A DNA stretch of 64,000 nucleotides from MGIIb-O2 sp002494975 (lineage in GTDB: Archaea; Thermoplasmatota; Poseidoniia; Poseidoniales; Thalassarchaeaceae): contig JAOMRN010000002.1 of NCBI GenBank assembly GCA_028355015.1, positions 251,222-315,221 on the forward strand. The letters are read 5' to 3'. Position numbers and translations under genes: made by a program. Shown here one piece after another: positions 45,546 through 53,589 of this stretch (position 1 is its first letter; the number at the start of each line of letters is the position of its first letter). The notes beneath the pieces were generated by a model that saw only the letters and a list, made by a program, of their open reading frames with translations, ran no database searches and was not told the DNA's origin.

Positions 45546-46157
45546 CTAAATTATTGTTAATTCGGCCGTCTCTATCCCCAATTGGACTCTTTCAGAAATT
45601 GCTGATTTAGGGTTTTTGCCATACCAATTCATTATTTGGATAAAATTGCCTTCTAATTCTCCTTTGTCAGACCATATTTCAACAGTATTATCGGACCTAG
45701 TTCCATGGATCTCTCCTTCAATAATTTCGTTTGAAATCGCCCCAAACCATTTCTTTTCATCTTTTTTATTTCTAAGATCAATGATTTTGGCGAACTTCAT
45801 TTTTCCTGTTCCAGAGACCCCTGCTCCGGAAAAATGAACGTTGTTTTCTCCAATTTTTGTTACTCGGGATTTTAAATGGAAGGTGGTATCTCTTTTTGCC
45901 AGCATTATAGAAAGAGATTTTACAAACCATGAATATCTCACTGCGGATGATTTTTGTGTTGGCATTTGGCTATACATTTTACCACACCATGCAATGGGAG
46001 TTATTGGCCAATTTTTGATAATTCCTGGTTCTTCTCCGTACATACCTGATTCTGCTTTTTCATCAAATATGTGTAACTCTAATTCCGGGTCTAGATCTAA
46101 TAAGCGGTGGCCGCAGCAGAAAACTTCTACTCCTGACCCTATTATTGCTATTTTCAT
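45546..46157 (-). CDS. FAD/NAD-binding-like short protein
   Basis: 203 aa. The N terminus IAIIGSGVEVFCCGHRLLDL and LHIFDEKAESGMYG look like a Rossmann beta-alpha-beta of FAD oxidoreductases, with the third Gly shifted. No other FAD motif is clear, and the length is about half that of such enzymes. It may be a reduced or degenerate oxidoreductase. It sits between the M20 gene (one base upstream) and GGGPS. Confidence 0.5.
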   Translation of the reverse strand: MKIAIIGSGVEVFCCGHRLLDLDPELELHIFDEKAESGMYGEEPGIIKNWPITPIAWCGKMYSQMPTQKSSAVRYSWFVKSLSIMLAKRDTTFHLKSRVTKIGENNVHFSGAGVSGTGKMKFAKIIDLRNKKDEKKWFGAISNEIIEGEIHGTRSDNTVEIWSDKGELEGNFIQIMNWYGKNPKSAISERVQLGIETAELTII

Positions 46158-46158
46158 A

Positions 46159-47352
46159 TCAATCTTCTCTTAAAAATTCTAGAGCTTTTAAAGCGTTGTT
46201 AACGTGTATTGCGGTGCCCAATGAGAGAGCTTCTTCGTCAACTTTGAACATAGGATGGTGGACGTCATACACAGCATTTATTTCGGGGTTGCCCACTCCA
46301 ATGAAAGAGAAGCAACCTGGTATTTGTTGAGTATAATATGCGAAATCTTCTCCTCCCATAATAGGGGACATTTCTGATACTTTCTCCTCTCCAAGAATTT
46401 CCATTGCCGAAGCTTTTCCTAATTCCCAGCAATCTCCATCATTTATTGTTGGAGGATAGTCGTTTCCTAGAAATGTCACTTCTGCCTCACAGCGGTTTGC
46501 AATTGCTATCGCTTCTGCTACTTCTTTGACCCTTTTTTGAAGTTTATTTATGCCTTCAAGAGTTAGTGAACGTATCGTTCCTTGGAGTTCCATTGTAGAA
46601 GGGATTACGTTCGACGCATTTCCTCCCTTAGTCATTGTAATACTAATTACTCCTGATTCTAGAGGATTTAATTCTCGGGAAATTATTGTTTGAAGTTCGA
46701 CTACTATCTTCGAACCCGTAACTACCGGATCAATTGTCTCATGAGGTGCGGCGGCATGCCCTCCGTTTCCTTTTACCACTATCTTTACTGTTGATGTCGC
46801 TGCCAAAAGAGTTCCTTTGCGAGATGCTAATGTGCCCATAGGCATCGTTCCCGCAACATGTAATGCGTAAATTTGTTGAACTTTTGGATTTTCTAAAATT
46901 CCTTGCTCTCTCATCATTTTTCCACCGGCACCGCCTTCTTCAGCGGGTTGGAAAACTAACTTTATTGTCCCTTTTATTTTATCTTCATTTTGCTTTAATA
47001 AACGGGCTGCTCCTAACAACATAGCCGTGTGACAATCATGGCCACATGCATGCATTTTTCCATCTATTTCGCTCTTAAAATCAATATCTGTTTCCTCGTG
47101 AATCGGTAAAGCATCCATATCTGCCCTCAAAGCAACGCAAGGACCGTCTCCGTCCCCTAATGTGGCAACTACCCCCGTTATTGCAATGTCTTTTTGGAAG
47201 TTAATGTCTAATTCTGAAAGAGTGTCTTGTACTAGTTTACTCGTTTCGAATTCTTCATACATTAATTCGGGGGTTCTATGAATTATTCGTCTTTTATCCA
47301 CTATCCAATCATGTATTTCTTTTGATTGAGTTACTATGTCAGTAGGTTGCAC
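46159..47352 (-). CDS. M20D-family amidohydrolase/peptidase
   Basis: 397 aa from a GTG at 47352. That length matches the family, and it avoids the overlap that an upstream ATG would make with the membrane-protein gene. Zinc motifs: MHACGHDCHTAMLLG (two His plus Asp/His cluster), QPAEEGGAGG (Glu-Glu) and GGEDFAYY, and the last His in VHHPMF. The N-terminal IIHRTPELMYEEFET is typical. It hydrolyses amide bonds of N-acyl amino acids or similar. Substrate unknown. Confidence 0.87.
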   Translation of the reverse strand: MQPTDIVTQSKEIHDWIVDKRRIIHRTPELMYEEFETSKLVQDTLSELDINFQKDIAITGVVATLGDGDGPCVALRADMDALPIHEETDIDFKSEIDGKMHACGHDCHTAMLLGAARLLKQNEDKIKGTIKLVFQPAEEGGAGGKMMREQGILENPKVQQIYALHVAGTMPMGTLASRKGTLLAATSTVKIVVKGNGGHAAAPHETIDPVVTGSKIVVELQTIISRELNPLESGVISITMTKGGNASNVIPSTMELQGTIRSLTLEGINKLQKRVKEVAEAIAIANRCEAEVTFLGNDYPPTINDGDCWELGKASAMEILGEEKVSEMSPIMGGEDFAYYTQQIPGCFSFIGVGNPEINAVYDVHHPMFKVDEEALSLGTAIHVNNALKALEFLRED

Positions 47353-47378
47353 AGAGAGCGGGTGGCTGTAATATTTTA

Positions 47379-48167
47379 TTAGAATGGTGTTAATTTGGGA
47401 GATATTGTAAATTCTAAATCTCCCGCGCGATCTTTTAATTTCCATGAGGTATAAATTGGAATTACAGCTGCAGTTAATATCCATACAATACTCAATATTT
47501 CATTTGTAAATAAGATAAGTTCATTATTGATTATATTAGGTTGAAATATTGCAAAAATTTGGAATATGATTTTGAATAAACTCGCTAAAATATGAATACT
47601 TGTGATGATTTTTGATTGAAATTTTTCTTTTTCTGTTAACTGTGTGACGAACTGATAATAAATGTAATTCTTTGCACTCAAGATAGATAATCCAATAATT
47701 AAGAATGTGTATGGGAGGGTGTGTATTGCCACATTTTCTTCTGGAGTTATGGCAAAAATTGTGCTAAAAACGGTGAAGGAAAATATTTCTATTATAGTAC
47801 ATGTTGTAAAAAAGATATAGCGATTATTTTCAACATGATTTAAGGCCTTTTCATGATAAACTCGCAACCAACATGAAAGAGAATAAGAAGTCAATAAAAG
47901 ATAGTTTATGGCCCATAAAGAGGGTAAGAGATAGTTTCCAGGAGGATGATCAAAAAGTAAACAAATACTATTTGAACCGAATGTATCAATTAAAATATTA
48001 TTATGAAAATCTACATCTGAGTGATGTTTTGTAAAATACCACCCACACCCTACAATTATCCAGAAAAACAAATAAGAATATATTCTTAATATCTCAGGGT
48101 TTATTGACCAAGTTATTTTATTATTTTCTAAATCTATAGATCTAGTTATTGCAAATTTCATATTCAT
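47379..48167 (-). CDS. Multipass membrane protein
   Basis: 262 aa from ATG 48167, three bases after the ferredoxin stop. About six hydrophobic helices (for example YLFFWIIVGCGWYF, LWAINYLLLTSYSLSCWLRV and TCTIIEIFSFTVFSTIFAIT). No signature recognised. Ferredoxin lies directly upstream and the M20 gene downstream on the same strand. Whether it is linked functionally to the ferredoxin is open. Confidence 0.58.
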   Translation of the reverse strand: MNMKFAITRSIDLENNKITWSINPEILRIYSYLFFWIIVGCGWYFTKHHSDVDFHNNILIDTFGSNSICLLFDHPPGNYLLPSLWAINYLLLTSYSLSCWLRVYHEKALNHVENNRYIFFTTCTIIEIFSFTVFSTIFAITPEENVAIHTLPYTFLIIGLSILSAKNYIYYQFVTQLTEKEKFQSKIITSIHILASLFKIIFQIFAIFQPNIINNELILFTNEILSIVWILTAAVIPIYTSWKLKDRAGDLEFTISPKLTPF

Positions 48168-48169
48168 CC

Positions 48170-48373
48170 TCAAATATTTATTTTTATTATTGAAAGAGCG
48201 TGTACAGGACAATGTGGTATACAGAAATTGCAATGCGTGCAAGATGGTTCGTCAACTATAGCTAAAATGTCATCAAGAACTAAAGCGTCTACTGGACATA
48301 GTGAAACACAAGCGGCGCAGCCAAAACAACGATCATTATCTACAACAAAGATTGAGTCTGGCAACCTTGTCAT
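48170..48373 (-). CDS. 2x[4Fe-4S] ferredoxin
   Basis: 67 aa from ATG 48373 (TTG 48382 alternative). Two iron-sulfur motifs: CFGCAACVSLCP and CTHCNFCIPHCP, each CxxCxxCxxxCP. Small cytosolic electron carrier. It is the first gene of a minus-strand run (ferredoxin, membrane protein, M20, FAD-like, GGGPS). Divergent from the aCPSF gene. Confidence 0.9.
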   Translation of the reverse strand: MTRLPDSIFVVDNDRCFGCAACVSLCPVDALVLDDILAIVDEPSCTHCNFCIPHCPVHALSIIKINI

Positions 48374-48442
48374 GTCTCGCAAGATGGGGTGTAGGTTCTC
48401 AATTTTGTCCCCAACCCCTTTGTTTCTACTGGAAGTTGAATA

Positions 48443-48485
48443 TTGTAATAGATTTTAATAAAATGCTAATTTTGTAATAGATTTT
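48443..48485. repeat. Pair of 14-bp direct repeats in a divergent promoter region
   Basis: TTGTAATAGATTTT occurs at 48443-48456 and 48472-48485, 29 bases apart start to start. Both lie in the 254-base gap between divergent ferredoxin and aCPSF genes. AT-rich, so chance is possible; a pair of protein-binding sites is an alternative. Confidence 0.45.
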
Positions 48486-48627
48486 GATAGACAATCTAAG
48501 TATACAACAGGCAGACAATAAACATTGGGATACATTTTTTCATTATGTATAGAATAGAATGTGTTTGCAATGGAAATAGTGGGGTTGGACGCCAAACACT
48601 CATCATCATAGTACTCTTCGCCGTGTC

Positions 48628-49938
48628 ATGGTGTTGTATAATCCTGGACAATTTACCAAATATCCATCGGAACCAGTGGATAATGGTATACGTTTTCATT
48701 TTCTTGGAGGGGGAAATGAAGTTGGTAACGTCGGATGTATCATTGAAGATAATACAGGAACAAGACTTCTGATAGATTATGGGTTAGCTCCTACAAGGCC
48801 TCCAAAATACCCCGATCAAAGTCCTCCTGTGACTGATGCTATAATCACTCATAGCCACATTGATCATATTGGCATGGTCCCTTGGTTAACTCGATTCAAT
48901 AATATTAGATTTCATGGGACTAGCTTGACAGCAGATGTTTCAGAAATAATGTGGAGAGATACTTACAAAGTATCAAAGATTGAAGGATACCCACTTTCCT
49001 GGGATAAAAGAGATCTAGAGTATGCATTGGAGTCATGGGTAACTCATGAATATGAAGAATGGTTTGATGTTGGAAAATGGAAATGTAGACTTCATCGTGC
49101 GGGACATATGCCAGGGGCGTGTATGATTGAAATTGAAACACCAACGCATAGAATATTATGGTCGGGGGATCTTGATACAAGAGATAGTCCCAACACAATT
49201 GGGGCGAAACCGATCGAATGTGATATTCTTTGTTTAGAAGCCACATATGGTGGCAAAAACCATCCAAATAGAGAAGAAGAAGAAAGTAAATTTGTAACTG
49301 CAGTTAAGAATATAGTCAGAAGAGGAGGAGTAGCATTAGTACCTGCATTTGCATCAGGAAGAGGTCAAGATATTCTCAGAATTCTCCATCGGGAGGCGCC
49401 CGAATTGAATGTACATTACGACGGAATGGGAACTAGGTTGACAAGAAAATGGTTCGATAACCCTCAACATATTCGTGATCCGAGTACCTTAGAAGAAGTA
49501 TGGAAATGGACGAAAAAAGTATCCAGTAAATCAGATCGGAAAAAAGCCCTTCAAGCAGATGTAATAGTAACTACAAGTGGAATGTTGGATGGAGGGCCAG
49601 CTCTTTGGTATCTGAACCGCCTTAGAACCGATCAAGCAAATGGAATTTTAATAACGGGCTATCAGGCAGAAAATTCTGGTGGGAGAAAACTACTCGATGA
49701 AGGTAAAATAAGTATATTTGGTAACGTTACTCAAATAGATTTAGAGATATCTCAATTTCAATTATCTAATCACGCAGGACATAGTGAATTATGCAATTTT
49801 GCCAATCAATGCGCTCCCCAAGACATGATTTTATTCCATGCACCTGAAGATAGCAGAAATGTTATTTTTTCCGAAATGGGGAAAGAAATTAAAATTCATT
49901 TACCGGTTAATGGCACCCCAATCCATATTAATTCTTGA
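48628..49938 (+). CDS. Beta-CASP metallo-beta-lactamase RNase (aCPSF2-like)
   Basis: 436 aa. The MBL core motif is HSHIDHIGMVPWL, with LHRAGHMPGACMIEI, ILWSGDLDTRDSP and LCLEATYGG. The beta-CASP part includes PAFASGRGQDILRIL, TTSGMLDGGPALWYL and SNHAGHSELCNFANQC. It lacks KH domains, so it resembles aCPSF2 rather than aCPSF1. It probably processes RNA ends as an endo/exonuclease in 3'-end formation or turnover. Confidence 0.87.
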   Translation: MVLYNPGQFTKYPSEPVDNGIRFHFLGGGNEVGNVGCIIEDNTGTRLLIDYGLAPTRPPKYPDQSPPVTDAIITHSHIDHIGMVPWLTRFNNIRFHGTSLTADVSEIMWRDTYKVSKIEGYPLSWDKRDLEYALESWVTHEYEEWFDVGKWKCRLHRAGHMPGACMIEIETPTHRILWSGDLDTRDSPNTIGAKPIECDILCLEATYGGKNHPNREEEESKFVTAVKNIVRRGGVALVPAFASGRGQDILRILHREAPELNVHYDGMGTRLTRKWFDNPQHIRDPSTLEEVWKWTKKVSSKSDRKKALQADVIVTTSGMLDGGPALWYLNRLRTDQANGILITGYQAENSGGRKLLDEGKISIFGNVTQIDLEISQFQLSNHAGHSELCNFANQCAPQDMILFHAPEDSRNVIFSEMGKEIKIHLPVNGTPIHINS

Positions 49939-50030
49939 ATCAAGGGTTCCGAACTATTCATAGGCCTTATGCATAATCGAAGAGTATCTAGACCCCGGGT
50001 CTGGGAAATGAAAAGGAGATGAAATGAAAA

Positions 50031-51533
50031 ATGGAACAATTAGATAAAATGTTTGGAGTGACAGAGGCTGGAAGCACTGTCGAGACTGAAATTAAGGCAG
50101 GTGCATCCACCTTCCTGACAATGGCTTACATCCTGTTAGTCAACCCGTCAATGCTATCAGTGACAGGAATCCCGTTCGAGGACGCCTTGTTTGCTACAGC
50201 AATAGCGGCATTTGTAGGTTGTATGGCTATGGCTTTCTGGGCTAAATTGCCCTTCGCTATGGCGCCCGGTATGGGATTAAATGCATACTTTGCATTCACT
50301 GTCGCAGCGCCTTGGGCTATGGCAGTCCCATGGGAAGTAGCTCTGGCTGCAGTACTTGTTGAAGGAGTAATATTCATGATATTATCACTACCTCAAGTCG
50401 GCGCAAGAACTGCAATGATTAATGCAATCCCTACCGATCTAAAGATAGCAACCGGTGCAGGAATAGGAATGTTCCTCGCAATAATCGGTCTCCGTGAAAT
50501 GGGTTGGATAGCACACGATAATGCAACGCTTGTAAATTTAGCAGATACAGCGGCAATGGATCCAATGACAAACGGCGCATTCTGGGCCATGATTGGATTA
50601 CTAGCTATTGCAGTAATGATGGCTAGAGAAATCAAGGGAGCTATTATTTTCGGAATTCTAGGAGTTTCAATTATCGGCTGGGGCCTTGGTGTAAGCGATC
50701 CTTACAACGAAAGCTACCCCGTCATTGAATTTTGTATAGATGCAGCAGCAAATGATTGTGTGGTTGATGGAGATTTCGTAGCAGGAGTAGCGGGTTATGG
50801 AACAGCAGAAGCACCAGCCATGGCTGATATATTCTCTATGCCAGAGTGGCCATCTGAAACATTCGGTGCTGCTGCAGGGGCAATAGGAGACGTTGGCGGA
50901 GACGGAGTCCCTCTCGGGGAATTCCTTCTTGTGATGATTACTTTCTTATTCGTTGATATTTTTGATACCGCGGGAACACTTTACTCAGTTGGTAGACAAG
51001 CAGGATATGTAGATGAGAACGACGAATTGATGAACTCAGATGAAGCATTCATGTCAGACGCTGCAGCAACAATTGTTGGAGCAATGTTCGGAACGAGCAC
51101 TACTACGACATATATCGAATCAGCAGCAGGAATTGAAGAGGGCGGCCGTACAGGTTTAACGGCTGCAACTGTTGGTGTACTAATGCTTTCAGGATTATTC
51201 CTTTCAGGATTATTCCAAGCAATCCCGCAATATGCAATGGGATGCGCGCTTGTAGTAGTTGGTGCAATGATGATGCGCCAGGCTGCAGATATCGACTGGC
51301 ACGACAAGACAATGGCATTGCCTGCGTTCATAACAATGGTAATGATGCCATTCACATACTCTATCGCAGACGGTATAGCATGGGGTCTTATCTCATACTG
51401 TGCACTGATGGCAGGAACAGGACGATTCTCTGAAATCAACAAGATAGTAGGCGGGATTGCATTATTGATGATAATGTTCTACCTTGGCCCAGGTGATGAG
51501 ACAACCTTTGAAATGCTCATTGGCGGACTCTGA
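50031..51533 (+). CDS. AzgA-family purine permease (NCS2-like)
   Basis: 500 aa, about 12-14 helices. Family motifs: TFLTMAYILLVNPSML, PFAMAPGMGLNAYFAFTV, then FVDIFDTAGTLYSVGRQAG and GTSTTTTYIESAAGIEEGGR. It imports hypoxanthine, guanine or adenine with protons. A GGAG sequence lies 12 bases before the ATG. apt follows after a strong hairpin, so permease and phosphoribosyltransferase form a purine-salvage pair. Confidence 0.88.
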   Translation: MEQLDKMFGVTEAGSTVETEIKAGASTFLTMAYILLVNPSMLSVTGIPFEDALFATAIAAFVGCMAMAFWAKLPFAMAPGMGLNAYFAFTVAAPWAMAVPWEVALAAVLVEGVIFMILSLPQVGARTAMINAIPTDLKIATGAGIGMFLAIIGLREMGWIAHDNATLVNLADTAAMDPMTNGAFWAMIGLLAIAVMMAREIKGAIIFGILGVSIIGWGLGVSDPYNESYPVIEFCIDAAANDCVVDGDFVAGVAGYGTAEAPAMADIFSMPEWPSETFGAAAGAIGDVGGDGVPLGEFLLVMITFLFVDIFDTAGTLYSVGRQAGYVDENDELMNSDEAFMSDAAATIVGAMFGTSTTTTYIESAAGIEEGGRTGLTAATVGVLMLSGLFLSGLFQAIPQYAMGCALVVVGAMMMRQAADIDWHDKTMALPAFITMVMMPFTYSIADGIAWGLISYCALMAGTGRFSEINKIVGGIALLMIMFYLGPGDETTFEMLIGGL

Positions 51534-51548
51534 GTCTGAAAACGAAAA

Positions 51549-51577
51549 GGGCCCCGGGTCTTTTGATCCGGGGACCC
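51549..51577 (+). terminator. GC-rich hairpin between azgA-like gene and apt
   Basis: GGGCCCCGGGTC (51549-51560), TTTT loop, GATCCGGGGACC (51565-51576) give an 11- to 12-position stem with one wobble and one mismatch. A pyrimidine-rich CTCTCTCTTTCCC follows. It lies 16 bases after the permease stop. It may terminate or attenuate transcription into apt, or be a processing site. Confidence 0.6.
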
Positions 51578-51601
51578 CTCTCTCTTTCCCGAGCGATTAG
51601 C

Positions 51602-52144
51602 ATGTCGAATAAAATAGAGCATACACTCAAATCCACTATTAGGACGATTCCAGATTTCCCAATAGATGGAATTATGTTTCGAGACATATCGCCAATTCTT
51701 TCAGACGGAAAATTATTGAAAGATATTACAGATAGGTTTTCAGAGATTATAAGAGACAATAATTGGAGTCCTGATTTAATATTAGGGCCAGAATCTCGTG
51801 GATTTATTTTCGGCTCATTATTAGCTGCTAAATTAGGTATTGGATTTATTCCAGTTAGAAAACCAGGAAAGCTCCCATCGTCTAAAATACATATAGAATA
51901 TTCTCTGGAATACGGTTCTAATATTTTAGAAATGCATGACGATGCGATTTCAAAAGGCCAAAAAATAATAATTATTGACGATCTTCTTGCAACAGGAGGG
52001 ACAGTTGAAGCCTGTACTAAATTATGTAAACAATTAGGAGGGGAAGTCATTTCTAATTTGTTTGTTATAGAGTTGGAAGGATTGAGTGCTAGAGAAAAAT
52101 TACATCCAATACCCTGTATTTCATTAATTAAATACCCCGCATAG
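51602..52144 (+). CDS. apt: Adenine phosphoribosyltransferase
   Basis: 180 aa from ATG 51602. The TTG at 51563 would translate the hairpin and is rejected. It forms AMP from adenine and PRPP. TIRTIPDFPIDGIMFRDISP begins the fold, GPESRGFIFGSLLAAKLG and FIPVRKPGKLPS are typical of Apt, and IIIIDDLLATGGTVEA is the PRPP loop. It sits after the purine permease. Confidence 0.93.
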   Translation: MSNKIEHTLKSTIRTIPDFPIDGIMFRDISPILSDGKLLKDITDRFSEIIRDNNWSPDLILGPESRGFIFGSLLAAKLGIGFIPVRKPGKLPSSKIHIEYSLEYGSNILEMHDDAISKGQKIIIIDDLLATGGTVEACTKLCKQLGGEVISNLFVIELEGLSAREKLHPIPCISLIKYPA

Positions 52145-52213
52145 AACTGTAAAAAGGATATCATGCCCCCGATTCTTTGAAAGAGTCCCCCGCTTTGCCA
52201 ATAGAGGATAGTC

Positions 52214-52762
52214 ATGGCAGATAAGGCTCCACCACCACCACCAAAGCCTCCACAAAGGCCTCCTAGATCGCCTCCGGCAAAGCCCAAAATGCCTCCAACA
52301 AAGGCTCCACCACCTCCAACAAAGGCTCCACCACCTCCAACAAAGGCTCCACCACCTCCTTCAAAACCCCCTCAACCTCAAAAGAAAAAACCAGCTCCCG
52401 CAAAAGGTAAACCCAAGGGTAAACCCAAAGGAAAACCCAAAGGAAAACCCAAAGGAAAACCGAAGGGTAAACCGGCCCCTAAGAAGAAGAAACGCCGAAG
52501 AATAAAAATAAACACAAAACTCGGACTGAGACAGAAGAAAATAACAGATCAAGAAGACACTTACACTGATCAAATAGGCTGGACAGCAATGGCAGAATCA
52601 TTCGAAGACTACGAAGATCCAACTCCTACCGAGCCGGAAATAGTTACTCATCAATGTTCAATGTGCGGTTCGACAATGAGAATTCCTCGTCCTAAAAGAG
52701 AACGTTACAAAGTCATCTGTGCTTACCCTGAATGCGGTCATTCTGATATGGTTGGCATATAG
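52214..52762 (+). CDS. Pro-rich and GKPK-repeat protein with C-terminal zinc ribbon
   Basis: 182 aa, three regions. Residues 1-62: Pro-rich, with three TKAPPPP copies. Residues 63-97: six GKPK/GKPA units, then KKKKRRR, very basic. Residues 98-182: TKLGLRQKKITDQEDTYTDQ, acidic EDYEDPTPTEPE and a zinc ribbon with Cys148/Cys151 and Cys169/Cys174. The basic array resembles the tails of histone H1-like proteins and suggests nucleic-acid binding. No family recognised. Confidence 0.6.
   Translation: MADKAPPPPPKPPQRPPRSPPAKPKMPPTKAPPPPTKAPPPPTKAPPPPSKPPQPQKKKPAPAKGKPKGKPKGKPKGKPKGKPKGKPAPKKKKRRRIKINTKLGLRQKKITDQEDTYTDQIGWTAMAESFEDYEDPTPTEPEIVTHQCSMCGSTMRIPRPKRERYKVICAYPECGHSDMVGI
52295..52357 (+). 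repeat. Three exact 21-bp tandem repeats (in-frame)
   Basis: The unit CCAACAAAGGCTCCACCACCT is repeated three times without change. It encodes the TKAPPPP array. Exact identity at the DNA level suggests recent slippage or duplication. Confidence 0.85.
52406..52477 (+). repeat. Six 12-bp tandem repeats (in-frame GKPK array)
   Basis: GGTAAACCCAAG-like units occur six times with few changes (GGAAAACCCAAA and GGTAAACCG variants). They encode GKPK copies. Length may vary between strains. Confidence 0.8.
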
Positions 52763-52763
52763 T

Positions 52764-53528
52764 TTAAGCAAGAAGCATAGCAATTCTTCTCATTGAAGCT
52801 ATAACTAATACAGATATTAGTAAATATCTGATTCCACGTTGACGAGCCACTTGCGAACCGTATTTTGAACCCAAAAAACCACCAATTAATACCGCAAAAA
52901 CAAATGGTAAGAGGACCTCAATATCAATTTTTAATTGACCAGAAATACTCGCACCAAATAGTCCGGAAATAGAATTTAGTAATATAAAAAGAGCAGATGT
53001 TGCAGCAGCAGTTTTCGGCGTCGCCCATTTCTTTAGTAAAATTATAGGCGAGAGAAAAATTCCACCACCTACTCCAATGAAACCACTCATTAGGCCGATT
53101 CCTCCACCTACTGGAATAGCTGTTGAATAATTAGGAGTGACAATACCTTCTTCATCGTTATTTTCTTTAGTTTGGAATAATTTGTATGCCGCTAATATCA
53201 GGGTAATAGAAAGGAGAGTATCATAAATTGCTCCGTCCACCTTCATATAACCCCCAATAATCGCAAATGGAATACTTGCTATAACAAATGGTAGTGTGAG
53301 TTTTGGAACATGAAAACCTGCTTTTCTGTAGTGATAAAAGGCTATACTAGCAACCACTAAATTTAGGCACCAAGCATGTTGTTTCAGCCAACTACTATCA
53401 TATTCTCCATAAATAGTTAAGGATAATACTGCCAAATACCCAGAAGCCCCACCATGCCCAACACTCGAGTATAGTAATGCAACAAGAAATAATGCTAGAA
53501 GAATCAAAAAATCGGATTCCGTAAACAC
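52764..53528 (-). CDS. TauE/SafE-family sulfite/sulfoacetate exporter-like membrane protein
   Basis: 254 aa with a GTG start at 53528. About eight helices in two related halves: LLYSSVGHGGASGYLAVLSL, and GLMSGFIGVGGGIFLSPIIL, the family signature G-x-G-G-x-x. Such proteins move sulfur anions or act as unknown-substrate permeases. Linkage to sulfate activation at 37-41 kb is not by operon. It ends two bases from the convergent Pro/Lys gene stop. Confidence 0.82.
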   Translation of the reverse strand: MFTESDFLILLALFLVALLYSSVGHGGASGYLAVLSLTIYGEYDSSWLKQHAWCLNLVVASIAFYHYRKAGFHVPKLTLPFVIASIPFAIIGGYMKVDGAIYDTLLSITLILAAYKLFQTKENNDEEGIVTPNYSTAIPVGGGIGLMSGFIGVGGGIFLSPIILLKKWATPKTAAATSALFILLNSISGLFGASISGQLKIDIEVLLPFVFAVLIGGFLGSKYGSQVARQRGIRYLLISVLVIASMRRIAMLLA

Positions 53529-53589
53529 AATGTGTCCTAATTAATAATAATATTTGAACAACACCATTAATGATTCAAACACATTATTC

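Noticed and set aside
50981..51442. Minus-strand open frame opposite the AzgA-like permease
   Set aside because: Antisense to well-supported membrane protein; its Ala/Ile-rich translation mirrors the permease codons.
52295..52477. Regular short repeats suggestive of CRISPR
   Set aside because: Units are 21 and 12 bp with no spacers, directly in frame in one coding region, so they are protein-coding tandem repeats.
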